This document shows positions 25,342 to 33,047 of a stretch of DNA of 51,098 bases, piece after piece. The stretch spans positions 1 to 51,098 of the forward strand of contig JAJDBS010000238.1 of NCBI GenBank assembly GCA_029261235.1. The letters are read 5' to 3'. Source of the DNA: Nitrospirales bacterium. GTDB taxonomy: Bacteria > Nitrospirota > Nitrospiria > Nitrospirales > UBA8639. Positions within the stretch are counted from its first letter, which is position 1. Every line of letters starts with the position of its first letter. A model generated the notes under the pieces. The model ran no database searches. It was not told where the DNA came from and saw only the letters and a program-made list of their open reading frames with translations. The translations under genes were made by a program, and so were the position numbers.

Positions 25342-26691
25342 ATGGGTATTACCTCAGCGTTTTTTGCTGCGACGAGTGGAATCAACGCAACAAGTCGGGC
25401 ATTGAGTGAAATCGGGAATAATGTCGCCAACGCACAAACCATTGGGTATAAAAGCCGGTCCGTGTCATTTGGTGATCTATTTGGTGCCACGATTGGCGGT
25501 GGGGGAACGAGTACGGCGTTAACGGAAGGTCGTGGAGTCCGAGTGTTAGGGATCGACCCCAGCTTTACGCAAGGATCACTTCAGACCACATCGAATCCCT
25601 TAGATTTGGCGGTTGATGGAGATGGGTTTTTTCAAGTCAATGATGCCTCAGGAAACACGTTTTTTTCTCGGGCTGGTCAGTTTAATGTCGATACAAATGG
25701 CAACATTGTCAATCCGGCTGGATTAAAACTTCAAGGTTTCCAGGTAGATACTAGTGGAAATATCCTGGGGACCACAGGTGATATGATTTTAACCACTACG
25801 CAACAAGTGGGAACGGCTTCGACTGCAGTAAGCATGAGTGGAAATCTTGATGCCAGTGATCCAGTTGTTAGTGCCTTTACAACAACGCAATTATTAGCGG
25901 ATCCCTCCAGTACAGCCATCTCTTCATTCAGTACGGGAGTTCGGGTGTTTGATACTCTTGGTGCTGGTCATGATTTGACTGCGTATTTTTCAAAAACAGC
26001 CAATAATACTTGGCAATACAACGTGATTGCTCCAGCAGATGAAGTCACGGTTGCTGCCGGTAATAGTGATACGACTACTAATAATGCACTTGTGGCGCAA
26101 GGTACGCTTGGCTTTACGAGTGGTGGGTTACTGGATACTGAAAGTGTAGTGACGTATTTCAGTGACGCCAGTCCCACAGGTATTACTTTTAATAATGGAT
26201 CCACCGCTGAACAAGTACTGGGGTTCAACTTTGGAACAAGTGTGACCACGGATAGTGGGGCCGGTTCTGATGGAATGTTGCAACAGGGATCTTCGTCGGT
26301 TCTTCTCACTCTGTCTCAGGATGGCTTTGCCAATGGCACGTTGACGGGAACATCTATCGGAGAAGATGGAACAATTACGGGACGTTTTTCTAACGGAACA
26401 ACCGCATCCCTTGGCCAAGTTGCGTTAACACGGTTTATCAACCCTGATGGATTGCAACCTATCGGACGGAATTTGTTTATTCAATCCGGTGATTCCGGTA
26501 CTCCTCTAGAGGGTGCGCCAGGGTCAGGGTCTTTTGGAAAGGTTTCAGCAAGCACGCTAGAAACCTCGAATGTTGATTTGGGGGATGAACTTGTGGATAT
26601 GATCACCATGCAGCGTGGCTTTCAAGCCAATTCCCGAATCATTACGACAACGAATGATCTCTTGGGAGAGCTGGTCAATCTGGCTCGATAA
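25342..26691 (+). CDS. flgE: FlgE, flagellar hook protein
   Basis: The structural subunit of the hook. The 449 residues show the N-terminal rod/hook helix (AATSGINATSRALSEIGNNVANAQTIGYKSR), NPLDLAVDGDGFFQV, SRAGQFNVDTNGNIVNPAGLKLQGF, and the C-terminal partner DLGDELVDMITMQRGFQANSRIITTTNDLLGELVNLAR. The central domain (about 150-340) is Thr/Ser rich and variable. It closes the first flagellar operon; a strong terminator follows at 26717. Confidence 0.97.
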   Translation: MGITSAFFAATSGINATSRALSEIGNNVANAQTIGYKSRSVSFGDLFGATIGGGGTSTALTEGRGVRVLGIDPSFTQGSLQTTSNPLDLAVDGDGFFQVNDASGNTFFSRAGQFNVDTNGNIVNPAGLKLQGFQVDTSGNILGTTGDMILTTTQQVGTASTAVSMSGNLDASDPVVSAFTTTQLLADPSSTAISSFSTGVRVFDTLGAGHDLTAYFSKTANNTWQYNVIAPADEVTVAAGNSDTTTNNALVAQGTLGFTSGGLLDTESVVTYFSDASPTGITFNNGSTAEQVLGFNFGTSVTTDSGAGSDGMLQQGSSSVLLTLSQDGFANGTLTGTSIGEDGTITGRFSNGTTASLGQVALTRFINPDGLQPIGRNLFIQSGDSGTPLEGAPGSGSFGKVSASTLETSNVDLGDELVDMITMQRGFQANSRIITTTNDLLGELVNLAR

Positions 26692-26716
26692 TTTTTCGTA
26701 GTCATTCGTGAACCTG

Positions 26717-26752
26717 AAGCCTCCTGTCAGAAATGGCAGGGGGCTTTTTTTT
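26717..26752 (+). terminator. rho-independent terminator after flgE
   Basis: AAGCCTCCTGTC, a 6-base loop, GGCAGGGGGCTT with an unbroken run of eight T's. The stem has about 10 pairs with one T/G wobble. It lies 26 bases beyond the flgE stop and separates the two flagellar operons. Confidence 0.88.
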
Positions 26753-26953
26753 GTTCAATGTGGACGCACCCACTTGTCGAGGAGGCAATATTTTGAGAGC
26801 GTCAAAGCTTCCAGCGCTACGCCAGGAAAATGACGATATGCGTTTCCCACTGTTACGTGAGAAGGTTTGGATCGCTTTGGCCATCATGTCTAAATGCCTT
26901 GTTTGTATTGCGTTTTTTGATCGGACAGAGAGAAGAGAGGATTCTAGTGTGCA

Positions 26954-26969
26954 TGGCATAGAGGTTGCT
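26954..26969 (+). promoter_or_regulatory. sigma-54 promoter of the fliL operon
   Basis: TGGCATA, 4 bases, TTGCT: the -24 GG is at 26955-26956 and the -12 GC at 26967-26968, with 10 bases between. Same form as the one before flgB. It is 58 bases before the fliL ATG, giving a start near 26980. The rest of the 26692-27026 gap contains the terminator and no supported gene. Confidence 0.8.
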
Positions 26970-27026
26970 CCCTTTGAAAGAGAAACAGTGGGCTTAAAAA
27001 CTAATTTTTGCATGTGAGGTTATGGT

Positions 27027-27518
27027 ATGGCTGATGAAGAAGCCAGTGACGCGGCGCCGGCAGCAGGGGGATCAAGTAAAAAAATGATAATACTAGGGCT
27101 TGTCGGCGTTCTTCTCCTTGGAGGAGGAGGAGGGGCGGCATGGTTTTTCATGGGAGGAGAAAAGGAAGAAGGTGAGAAGCATGCCAAGGCGGAGGAAGAA
27201 GAGCATTCTGAAGAGCCTGGGCCTGTGATGGAATTGGATCCGTTTCTCCTGAATCTTGCTGATCGAGATGAACTTCGGTTTCTCAAAGTCAGTATTAAAT
27301 TAGAGTTAGATCGCCCAGAAGAAAAAACTGACTATGCGAATAAAGTACCAGCCATCCGTGATGTGCTCCTTGTCCTGTTAAGTAGCAAGGAATCGCAAAT
27401 ATTGCGGACGACGAATGGGAAACGGCGCATTCGTGAAGAAATTCTGACGAGGGTGAATGGTGTGATGAACAAAGGGAAAGTCGCGAATGTGTTCTTTACA
27501 GATTTCATTATTCAATAA
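27027..27518 (+). CDS. fliL: FliL, flagellar basal-body-associated protein
   Basis: A single-pass inner-membrane protein that surrounds and stabilises the stator near the MS ring. The 163 residues have a small Ala/Ser-rich cytosolic head, one membrane segment (about 20-43, MIILGLVGVLLLGGGGGAAWFF) and an acidic/Lys linker. The periplasmic FliL domain is MELDPFLLNLADRDELRFLKVSIKLEL (motif DPFLLNLAD), then IRDVLLVLLSSKESQILRTTNGKRRIREEIL. ATG 27027 follows GAGGT. First gene behind the sigma-54 promoter. Confidence 0.95.
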   Translation: MADEEASDAAPAAGGSSKKMIILGLVGVLLLGGGGGAAWFFMGGEKEEGEKHAKAEEEEHSEEPGPVMELDPFLLNLADRDELRFLKVSIKLELDRPEEKTDYANKVPAIRDVLLVLLSSKESQILRTTNGKRRIREEILTRVNGVMNKGKVANVFFTDFIIQ

Positions 27519-27521
27519 ACA

Positions 27522-27606
27522 AGTGAAAAGTGAGGAGTAAGGAGTTATGACAAGGAGTGCGGAGATGACTCAGAAATATTTGTCTCCTTACTCCTCACTT
27601 TTCACT
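27522..27606. repeat. perfect 23-bp inverted spacer repeat between fliL and fliM
   Basis: The best copy of the heptamer family. The arm at 27522-27544 (AGTGAAAAGTGAGGAGTAAG, then GAG) is exactly complementary over 23 bases to 27584-27606, with 39 bases between. Extra, less exact units flank it (GGAGTTATGACAAGGAGTG; TCCTTACTG). The right arm ends 18 bases before the fliM ATG, which has only a poor ribosome site. Confidence 0.9.
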
Positions 27607-27624
27607 CCTTACTGATGTAAGAAT

Positions 27625-28611
27625 ATGGAAAAAATACTCAGTCAAGATGAAGTTGATGCGTTGCTTCGTGGCGTTTCTGATGGAGCCATTGAAACCGAAG
27701 AGGAAGTTGTCGATGAGGAACTTCAAGAGGGACCGATACCCTATGACCTAGGCAATCAAGAATGGGTGATCCGGGGTCGGATGCCGACCTTGGATGTGAT
27801 TCATCAACAATTTTCTCGCCTGTTCCGCCTTGCCCTAAGCGAGATTCTTCGTAAAACGGCTGAAGTGACGGTCACGAATCAATCGGTCTTGAAATTTGGT
27901 GAATTCACCAAACGGTTGCCCGTTCCGGCCTATCTTCAAATTATTTCCATGGAGCCTCTTCGAGGATCGGCGATGGTGGCACTCGATGCCGCAACGGTCT
28001 ATCTTCTTGTGGATCATTTTTTTGGCGGAGCCGGACAAACTCACGTGAAGCCTGAAGGGCAAGATTTTACAGTAATAGAGCAGCGCGTGATGCGTAAGGT
28101 GATCGCCATGGGATTGCAGGACTTACAGAAGGCCTGGGAGCCTGTTCAAAAGGTTGTGGTGAAACCTGTGCGGGCGGAAATGAATCCTCAATTGGCATCG
28201 ATCGTCCTGCCAGCTGATGTCGTCATCGTGGTGACGTTAGGCATTGAACTCGGCAATTCAGTGGGAGATCTTCACCTTTGTCTTCCGTATGCCATGTTGG
28301 AGCCGATTCGAGATCGACTCCAAGTGAGTTTTCAAAGTGATTTTTATGAAGTTGATCACAGCTGGGTGAAGCGATTTGCCAGCAGGGTTCAGGATGCTCC
28401 AGTCAAGATATCGGTGACACTCGGGCAAGCAGAAGTGACGGTAGAGGAGTTCATGAATTTTGAAGAGGGAGATGTCATTGCTTTAAATCAATCTCCTCAG
28501 CTGCCATTAATTGCAACAGTCGAAGGTGTGCCAAAATTTGCGGGTTTTCCAGGGACAGCGAATGGGATGCAATCATTTCAAATTTTGGACCAGGTCATGT
28601 TGCCGGAATAG
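27625..28611 (+). CDS. fliM: FliM, flagellar motor switch protein
   Basis: The C-ring protein that binds phosphorylated CheY and passes the signal to FliG. The 328 residues begin MEKILSQDEVDALLRGV, the CheY-P binding peptide (LSQDEVDALL). The CheC-like middle domain has RLFRLALSEILRKTAEVTV, MVALDAATVYLLVDHFFGGAG and the GGxG loop (FGGAG). A SpoA-type C-domain closes it (VKISVTLGQAEVTVEEFMNFEEGDVIALNQ). Length is typical. The start is only weakly supported by its own ribosome site; a long hairpin lies directly upstream. Confidence 0.97.
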   Translation: MEKILSQDEVDALLRGVSDGAIETEEEVVDEELQEGPIPYDLGNQEWVIRGRMPTLDVIHQQFSRLFRLALSEILRKTAEVTVTNQSVLKFGEFTKRLPVPAYLQIISMEPLRGSAMVALDAATVYLLVDHFFGGAGQTHVKPEGQDFTVIEQRVMRKVIAMGLQDLQKAWEPVQKVVVKPVRAEMNPQLASIVLPADVVIVVTLGIELGNSVGDLHLCLPYAMLEPIRDRLQVSFQSDFYEVDHSWVKRFASRVQDAPVKISVTLGQAEVTVEEFMNFEEGDVIALNQSPQLPLIATVEGVPKFAGFPGTANGMQSFQILDQVMLPE

Positions 28612-28671
28612 GTTGTCAAGCCTCATGCGAACATGACATGGCCACGAATGCAGAGAACATGGAGATGAGAC

Positions 28672-29211
28672 ATGAGTGAAGAAGACAACGTAGACATGGA
28701 CAGCTTTGATGCTGAGAAAGAAATGGCGGAGGCCATGGCTCAGGAAGCGGCTACGCAGAGTGAAGAGCCTTTTGATGCCGAGAAGGAAATGGCGGAGGCC
28801 ATGGCCCAGGAATCGGCAACACAGAGTGAAGCGCCCTTTGATGCCGAGAAAGAAATGATGGAGGCCATGGCGCAGGAAGTCACGACACAAGCGGAGAGTC
28901 CGTTGCCGCCTCTGACGCCACCAGCCGGTTCAGGACCCACGCCACCTCAAGATGGCAATCTTGAGCGACTCTTAGATATTCCGCTTGTGTTATCTGCGCA
29001 ATTGGGGAGTACACGAATGCTGATTAAGGATCTCCTTCAACTCGGCCCAGGATCAATCGTTGAATTAGATAAACTCGCAGGAGAACCGTTAGAGGTCTTG
29101 GTGAATGAGCGACTGGTGGCACGCGGTGAAGTCGTGATGGTGAATGAGAAGTTTGGCATTCGTCTCACGGATGTCATCAGTGCGACTGAAAGGGTCAACA
29201 AACTTCGTTAA
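28672..29211 (+). CDS. fliN: FliN, flagellar motor switch protein, with N-terminal tandem repeats
   Basis: C-ring component that binds FliM and FliH. The C-terminal SpoA domain (about 100-179) is standard: LDIPLVLSAQLGSTRMLIKDLLQLGPGSIVELDKLAGEPLEVLVNERLVARGEV (key motifs LGPGSIVELDK and VNERLVARGEV) and KFGIRLTDVI. The N-terminal extension is unusual: residues 12-77 are three consecutive 22-residue units, each beginning FDAEKEM and continuing EAMAQE, then a Pro-rich linker. FliN elsewhere is usually about 80-140 residues, so 179 is long because of these repeats. ATG 28672 follows GGAGATGAGAC. Confidence 0.95.
   Translation: MSEEDNVDMDSFDAEKEMAEAMAQEAATQSEEPFDAEKEMAEAMAQESATQSEAPFDAEKEMMEAMAQEVTTQAESPLPPLTPPAGSGPTPPQDGNLERLLDIPLVLSAQLGSTRMLIKDLLQLGPGSIVELDKLAGEPLEVLVNERLVARGEVVMVNEKFGIRLTDVISATERVNKLR
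28705..28902 (+). repeat. three tandem 66-bp units inside fliN
   Basis: Units at 28705-28770, 28771-28836 and 28837-28902 each encode 22 residues starting FDAEKEM. The first two differ at only a few bases; the third has a Met in place of one Ala and other changes. Each starts TTTGATGC(T/C)GAGAA(A/G)G or close to it. Such an array can change copy number by slippage. Confidence 0.92.
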
Positions 29212-29215
29212 ACAA

Positions 29216-29272
29216 GCAAGGGGCAAGGCGTGAGGCAGGGATTTTTTTTCGCCTCGCGCTTCACACCTCACG
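29216..29272. repeat. heptamer-type hairpin spacer between fliN and fliO
   Basis: GCGTGAGGC at 29228-29236 pairs (one G-U) with GCCTCGCGC at 29251-29259 around a loop containing eight T's. A further CTTCACACCTCACG follows. The fliO ATG comes 8 bases after the CTCACG block and has no Shine-Dalgarno of its own. Confidence 0.65.
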
Positions 29273-29279
29273 AAAAAAT

Positions 29280-29687
29280 ATGGATTTTACACATGAAGCA
29301 CTCAAAATGGCCGGAGCGTTGGCTGTGGTCATCACTATCCTTGTTGGCGGGCTGGCTTGGGTCCGTCGTACATTTGGGGAAATTCCTGGAAATGGTGGAG
29401 AGCCTCTGATGCGCGTGTTGGGAGGTCTGCGAGTCGGCACAGGAAAGCAAATCATGCTGGTTGATGTCGCAGGGGAAGTGTTGGTGGTAGGCACGACAGC
29501 CAAAGACATGATCCTTTTAACAACAATCACTGACGAAGCGCGTACGACTCGCATGCGAGGCTTGGCAAATCCTGTTGCCAGTCGCATTGGGTCGTGGCTT
29601 GGGCGTGCAACAGAACCCATTTCAGAAAAGCATGAAGCTGGGGTGGCCTCCAATTCGTCGTCTGTCAGGATGGCTAAATGTTCATGA
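29280..29687 (+). CDS. fliO: FliO, flagellar export apparatus protein
   Basis: A small membrane protein that helps FliP ring assembly. The 135 residues have one membrane segment (about 9-28, KMAGALAVVITILVGGLAW) followed by the FliO-type cytosolic domain, VLGGLRVGTGKQIMLVDVAGEVLVVGTT with DMILLTTI. It is identified by the fliN-fliO-fliP order and the RVG-KQIMLVDVAGE-VLVVG pattern. No ribosome site precedes the ATG. The last 10 bases overlap the fliP start. Confidence 0.85.
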   Translation: MDFTHEALKMAGALAVVITILVGGLAWVRRTFGEIPGNGGEPLMRVLGGLRVGTGKQIMLVDVAGEVLVVGTTAKDMILLTTITDEARTTRMRGLANPVASRIGSWLGRATEPISEKHEAGVASNSSSVRMAKCS

Positions 29688-30484
29688 ATGGTTTTGCGAA
29701 ACCTGACGGTGCCTGGGCAACCCGTTCTGCTGCGTGTCTTGGACGGTTGAGTGGTGTCGTGGTGAGTTATGTCATGATGTGGCCGACCTCTGTGTTGGCG
29801 CAAGCCACAACGGATCCGATCATCAGTTTACAAGTGTCTGGGCTCGATGCAACAGAACCCTGGACATTTGGTCTGCGCATTCTTTTTATGCTGACGGTCC
29901 TTACGTTGGCGCCAGCTCTCCTCATGTTAGTCACATCGTTTACTCGTGTGGTGATTGTTCTTGGACTGTTGCGACAAGCCTTGGGGACCCTTCATGCGCC
30001 TCCCAATCAAGTCATGATCGGCTTGGCGTTATTTTTGACGTTATTCATCATGATGCCGGTGTGGGAGCAAGTACGCACAGAGGCGTTAAATCCTTTCCTT
30101 GAAAATCAGGTGACACAAGAAGTGGCCATGGAACGAGCGATTCAACCGATTCGAGAGTTTATGCTGAAACATGTCAGGGAAAAAGACTTGGGCATGTTTA
30201 TGACGATGGGAAAAATCCCCGATCCTCAGACGTCGAAGGATATTCCTATTCATGTCTTAGTGCCGGCGTTTATCACGAGTGAATTGCGAACGGCCTTTCA
30301 AATTGGGTTTTTAATCTATATTCCGTTTCTTGTGATCGATATGATCGTGGCGAGCACGTTGATGTCGATGGGGATGATGATGTTACCTCCAATCATGATT
30401 TCGTTGCCGTTTAAGCTTATCTTGTTCGTTCTTGCTGATGGATGGTTTTTGATCGTGGGTTCACTCATGAACAGTTTTCAGTAA
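29678..30484 (+). CDS. fliP: FliP, flagellar export gate protein
   Basis: Core of the export gate, a pentameric pore with FliQ and FliR. The 268 residues show a likely cleaved N-terminal signal ending near SVLAQA, a central block (LTLAPALLMLVTSFTRVVIVLGLLRQALGT, PPNQVMIGLALFLTLFIMMPVW) and a final block (LVPAFITSELRTAFQIGFLIYIPFLVIDMIVASTLMSMGMMMLPP). All are classic FliP motifs. The 10-base overlap with fliO suggests coupling; a second in-frame ATG is at 29684. Confidence 0.96.
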   Translation: MFMNGFAKPDGAWATRSAACLGRLSGVVVSYVMMWPTSVLAQATTDPIISLQVSGLDATEPWTFGLRILFMLTVLTLAPALLMLVTSFTRVVIVLGLLRQALGTLHAPPNQVMIGLALFLTLFIMMPVWEQVRTEALNPFLENQVTQEVAMERAIQPIREFMLKHVREKDLGMFMTMGKIPDPQTSKDIPIHVLVPAFITSELRTAFQIGFLIYIPFLVIDMIVASTLMSMGMMMLPPIMISLPFKLILFVLADGWFLIVGSLMNSFQ

Positions 30485-30492
30485 TCAACAAC

Positions 30493-30574
30493 AGTAAGGA
30501 GTAAAGAGTAAGGGGTAGGGAGCAGAATCCAACAATCTTTCTCTCCTGATTCCTTACGACTCACTCCTTACTTC
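30493..30574. repeat. heptamer inverted spacer repeat between fliP and fliQ
   Basis: Left arm 30493-30522 reads AGTAAGG, AGTAAAG, AGTAAGG, GGTAGGG, AG. The right arm 30543-30572, read on the other strand, gives AGTAAGG, AGTGAGT, CGTAAGG, AATCAGG, AG. The two line up unit by unit with period 7, matching best in the first unit and at the conserved GTAAGG cores. Confidence 0.8.
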
Positions 30575-30598
30575 CAAATATTTTCGAGGACGAAAATC

Positions 30599-30868
30599 AT
30601 GACTCCAGAAGGTGTAATGGCGATCGGCCAGGAAGCGATTAAAACAATTTTACTCGTGGCCGGCCCAATGTTGGGATTGAGCTTGGTTGTGGGTTTGATG
30701 GTGAGTGCGTTTCAAGCGATGACGTCAATCAATGAAATGACACTGACGTTTTTGCCAAAAATAATCACGATGTTCATCGTGCTGCTTTTCATGTTTCCAT
30801 GGATGTTACAAATTATGATCGGATTTATGACCGGTGTCTGGGGACAAATTCCTGAAATGAGGCAGTGA
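30599..30868 (+). CDS. fliQ: FliQ, flagellar export gate protein
   Basis: An 89-residue two-helix membrane protein of the export gate. Motifs are MTPEGVMAIGQEAIKTILLVAGPMLGLSLVVGLMVSAFQAMTSINEMTLTFLPKI (signature SAFQAMTSINEMTLTFLPK) and the second segment MFIVLLFMFPWMLQIMIGF. Normal length. GAGGACG precedes the ATG by about 8 bases. Spacer repeats lie on both sides. Confidence 0.96.
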   Translation: MTPEGVMAIGQEAIKTILLVAGPMLGLSLVVGLMVSAFQAMTSINEMTLTFLPKIITMFIVLLFMFPWMLQIMIGFMTGVWGQIPEMRQ

Positions 30869-30872
30869 GAAC

Positions 30873-30975
30873 AGGAAGTCGTAAGGGGTGAAAAGTGAAA
30901 AGTGTTAAGACCAGCTTCCTACATTGTTTTTTAGATCTCCTGCCCCTGACTCCTTACGCTTCACTTCTTACCCTT
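30873..30975. repeat. heptamer inverted spacer repeat between fliQ and fliR
   Basis: Purine arm at about 30873-30910 (GAAGTCGTAAGGGGTGAAAA, then GTGAAAAGTGTTAAG). Pyrimidine arm at about 30936-30973 (CTCCTGCCCCTGACTCCTTA, then CGCTTCACTTCTTACCC). They are partly complementary, with shared GTAAGG and GTGAA units. Confidence 0.7.
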
Positions 30976-31001
30976 TTTTCTCTAAGGAAATGATGTAACC
31001 G

Positions 31002-31787
31002 GTGCTGCAATGGGATATGGCCATGGAACAGGTTTGGCAATTTATTGTGGTACTCGTGCGCACTGCGGTCATTATGGCGGCCTTGCCTCTACTGGGAGGC
31101 CGCACGGTTCCCAAGAGCATCAAAATTGGTTTGGCCGCAGCCATATCAGTGGTGCTGACTCCCGTAGTGACATTCACTCTGCCGCCCAATTGGTTAGAGC
31201 CCGTTCATTTGGTGATGGCCTTAGGTGCCGAAATACTGGTTGGACTTGTGCTTGGTTTTGCCATGCGATTAATCATGGCATCCGTGGAATTGGCTGGAGA
31301 TGTGCTGGGATTTCAAGTGGGGTTTGCGATGGCCAATGCGATCGATCCGATCTCTCAAGTGCAAACACCGGTGTTTGGACAATTGATGTCTGTTCTGGCC
31401 ACGCTGCTATATTTTCAGATAGACGGACACCTTCTGCTGCTCTTGGCTCTGGGTAGTAGTTTTCAGGTGATTCCTCCATTCGGCGCACACCTGAGTGCAC
31501 CGCTTCTTCCCGATGTCACAGGACTGATTCAACGGACGTATGACATTGGATTGAGATTGGCGTTTCCGGTGATGGCTGCCACATTTCTTGTGCATATCAC
31601 AATGGGCATACTCGGGCGGCTTGCTCCTCAGATGAATATTTTGCTGGCCAGTTTTCCTATCACGATTTCTGTTGGACTTATCGTGTTGGGGTTGGGCTTG
31701 CCGTTCATTGCCTTGGTGTTTCAGCAGTCGGTCTTGGAGATGGAAGCCATTCTGTGGGAACTCTTACAGGAATTAGGGCATGGCTGA
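31002..31787 (+). CDS. fliR: FliR, flagellar export gate protein
   Basis: Polytopic export-gate subunit that completes the FliP5-FliR ring. The 261 residues have about six membrane segments. Motifs include FIVVLVRTAVIMAALPLLGGRTVPKSIKIGLAAAISVVL, GAEILVGLVLGFAMRLIMASVELAGDVLGFQVGFAMANAIDP and PVMAATFLVHITMGILGRLAPQMNILLASFPITI (signatures LGRLAPQMN and GFQVGFAMA). The start may be GTG 31002 or the ATGs at 31017/31023. It overlaps flhB by 8 bases. Confidence 0.95.
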   Translation: MLQWDMAMEQVWQFIVVLVRTAVIMAALPLLGGRTVPKSIKIGLAAAISVVLTPVVTFTLPPNWLEPVHLVMALGAEILVGLVLGFAMRLIMASVELAGDVLGFQVGFAMANAIDPISQVQTPVFGQLMSVLATLLYFQIDGHLLLLLALGSSFQVIPPFGAHLSAPLLPDVTGLIQRTYDIGLRLAFPVMAATFLVHITMGILGRLAPQMNILLASFPITISVGLIVLGLGLPFIALVFQQSVLEMEAILWELLQELGHG

Positions 31788-32859
31788 AAATAAAGACGGC
31801 GGAGAAAAATCCGAAGAACCGACTGGGAAAAAATTAGCGGATGCACGTAACAAAGGCCAAGTCCCTCTCACGAGAGAATTAGCACCGCTCTTTGTGTTGT
31901 TAGGTGGCGTGGGAGCCATCACAATATGGGCACCGCAGATGCTTCGAGAATTCTCAGGGCACTATCGACATTGGTTCGAACAGGCAGGAACGCTGCAGCT
32001 TAATCCCTCCACGATGCACGTCTTGCTGTTTAATGTGCTCAATCAGGCGTTTGTCCCGCTCATTCCGTTTGGTCTGATCGTCGCGCTATTAGCCTTGGCT
32101 GCTCTCTTGATGCAAACAGGACCCCTATGGGTGGAGGATGGTTTGCAACCCAAGCCCTCGAAAATAAATCCCATGAATGGGATCAAACGCATATTTTCAT
32201 GGAAAGGGATCATCGAACTTATCAAATCTCTCGCCAAGCTCGCCATGGTGGGGGGAATACTCTATGGCGTGTTATCCGCAAGTATGCCTCATCTTGTACA
32301 ACTGCCCATTAAGAATCTTGTGGCGTCGGTTGGCGTGGCCTGGGATCTCGTGCAAGACATCGTCTGGTCTGTCGGTGGCGTCTTGCTAATTTTGGCGATT
32401 GCCGATTTTGTCTATCAACGATGGCAACATAACGAAGATTTGAAAATGACGAAACAGGAAGTCAAAGATGAATCAAAGGCTGCGGAAGGAGATCCTCAAA
32501 TTCGATCTCGTCGACAAAGTTTACAACGAGAACGAGCACGGCAACGGATGTTGCAGGCCGTGGCAAAAGCCGATGTCATTATTACGAACCCGACACATTT
32601 GGCTGTGGCCCTTCGTTATGACACGGAGAATATGGATGCGCCGGTGGTGGTCGCGAAAGGCGCCGGGTTTATGGCTGAAAAAATCAAACAAATTGCGCGT
32701 CAGGCGAGTGTGCCAATTTTAGAAAATCGAAGCCTGGCCCGTGGCTTATTCAAAGCCACGAAAGTTGGCCAGGAAATTCCGACGGCCCTGTATCAAGCGG
32801 CAGCAGAACTCTTGGCGTATGTCTATCGCTTACGACACCCTCAAGATCAAGCGGGGTAA
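31780..32859 (+). CDS. flhB: FlhB, export specificity switch protein
   Basis: Membrane protein that decides whether hook or filament proteins are exported. The 359 residues begin KSEEPTGKKLADARNKGQVP, the conserved head. Four membrane segments follow and a cytosolic domain with the self-cleaving NPTH motif at Asn270-His273 (VIITNPTHLAVALRYD). RARQRMLQAVAKADV just before it is also conserved. Cleavage between Asn and Pro and FliK action make the switch. It overlaps fliR and is followed by a spacer repeat and flhA. Confidence 0.97.
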   Translation: MAENKDGGEKSEEPTGKKLADARNKGQVPLTRELAPLFVLLGGVGAITIWAPQMLREFSGHYRHWFEQAGTLQLNPSTMHVLLFNVLNQAFVPLIPFGLIVALLALAALLMQTGPLWVEDGLQPKPSKINPMNGIKRIFSWKGIIELIKSLAKLAMVGGILYGVLSASMPHLVQLPIKNLVASVGVAWDLVQDIVWSVGGVLLILAIADFVYQRWQHNEDLKMTKQEVKDESKAAEGDPQIRSRRQSLQRERARQRMLQAVAKADVIITNPTHLAVALRYDTENMDAPVVVAKGAGFMAEKIKQIARQASVPILENRSLARGLFKATKVGQEIPTALYQAAAELLAYVYRLRHPQDQAG

Positions 32860-32860
32860 A

Positions 32861-32980
32861 AGAAGCAAGGCGTCAAGCGTAAGGCGTGAGGGAGGAAGAC
32901 ATCAGGCGTAAAGAAAAAGACGAGGGATTTCCAGGGAAGACGATATTTCGCCTCACGCTTTACGCCTGACGCCTTACGGG
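32861..32980. repeat. heptamer inverted spacer repeat between flhB and flhA
   Basis: AAGGCGTCAAGCGTAAGGCG and continuing to 32891 (arm 32867-32891) is complementary to 32951-32975 with two mismatches in 25. The inner part has another GGCGTAAAG unit. This locus uses CGTMARG-type units, unlike the AGTGARG units before fliM. Confidence 0.88.
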
Positions 32981-33047
32981 GATGATGAGAAGAATTGGGA
33001 AATACATTGACCACATTTGCGATATCCATCGCTAGCTAGGAAACCAG

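Noticed and set aside
26733-27017. 94-codon + strand frame between flgE and fliL
   Set aside because: Its ATG lies inside the flgE terminator, it has no ribosome site, and it spans the fliL sigma-54 promoter; the composition is not protein-like.
27522-27606. Rho-independent terminator between fliL and fliM
   Set aside because: The hairpin is strong but no T-run follows the right arm and fliM continues the operon; similar hairpins occur at many non-terminal spacers.
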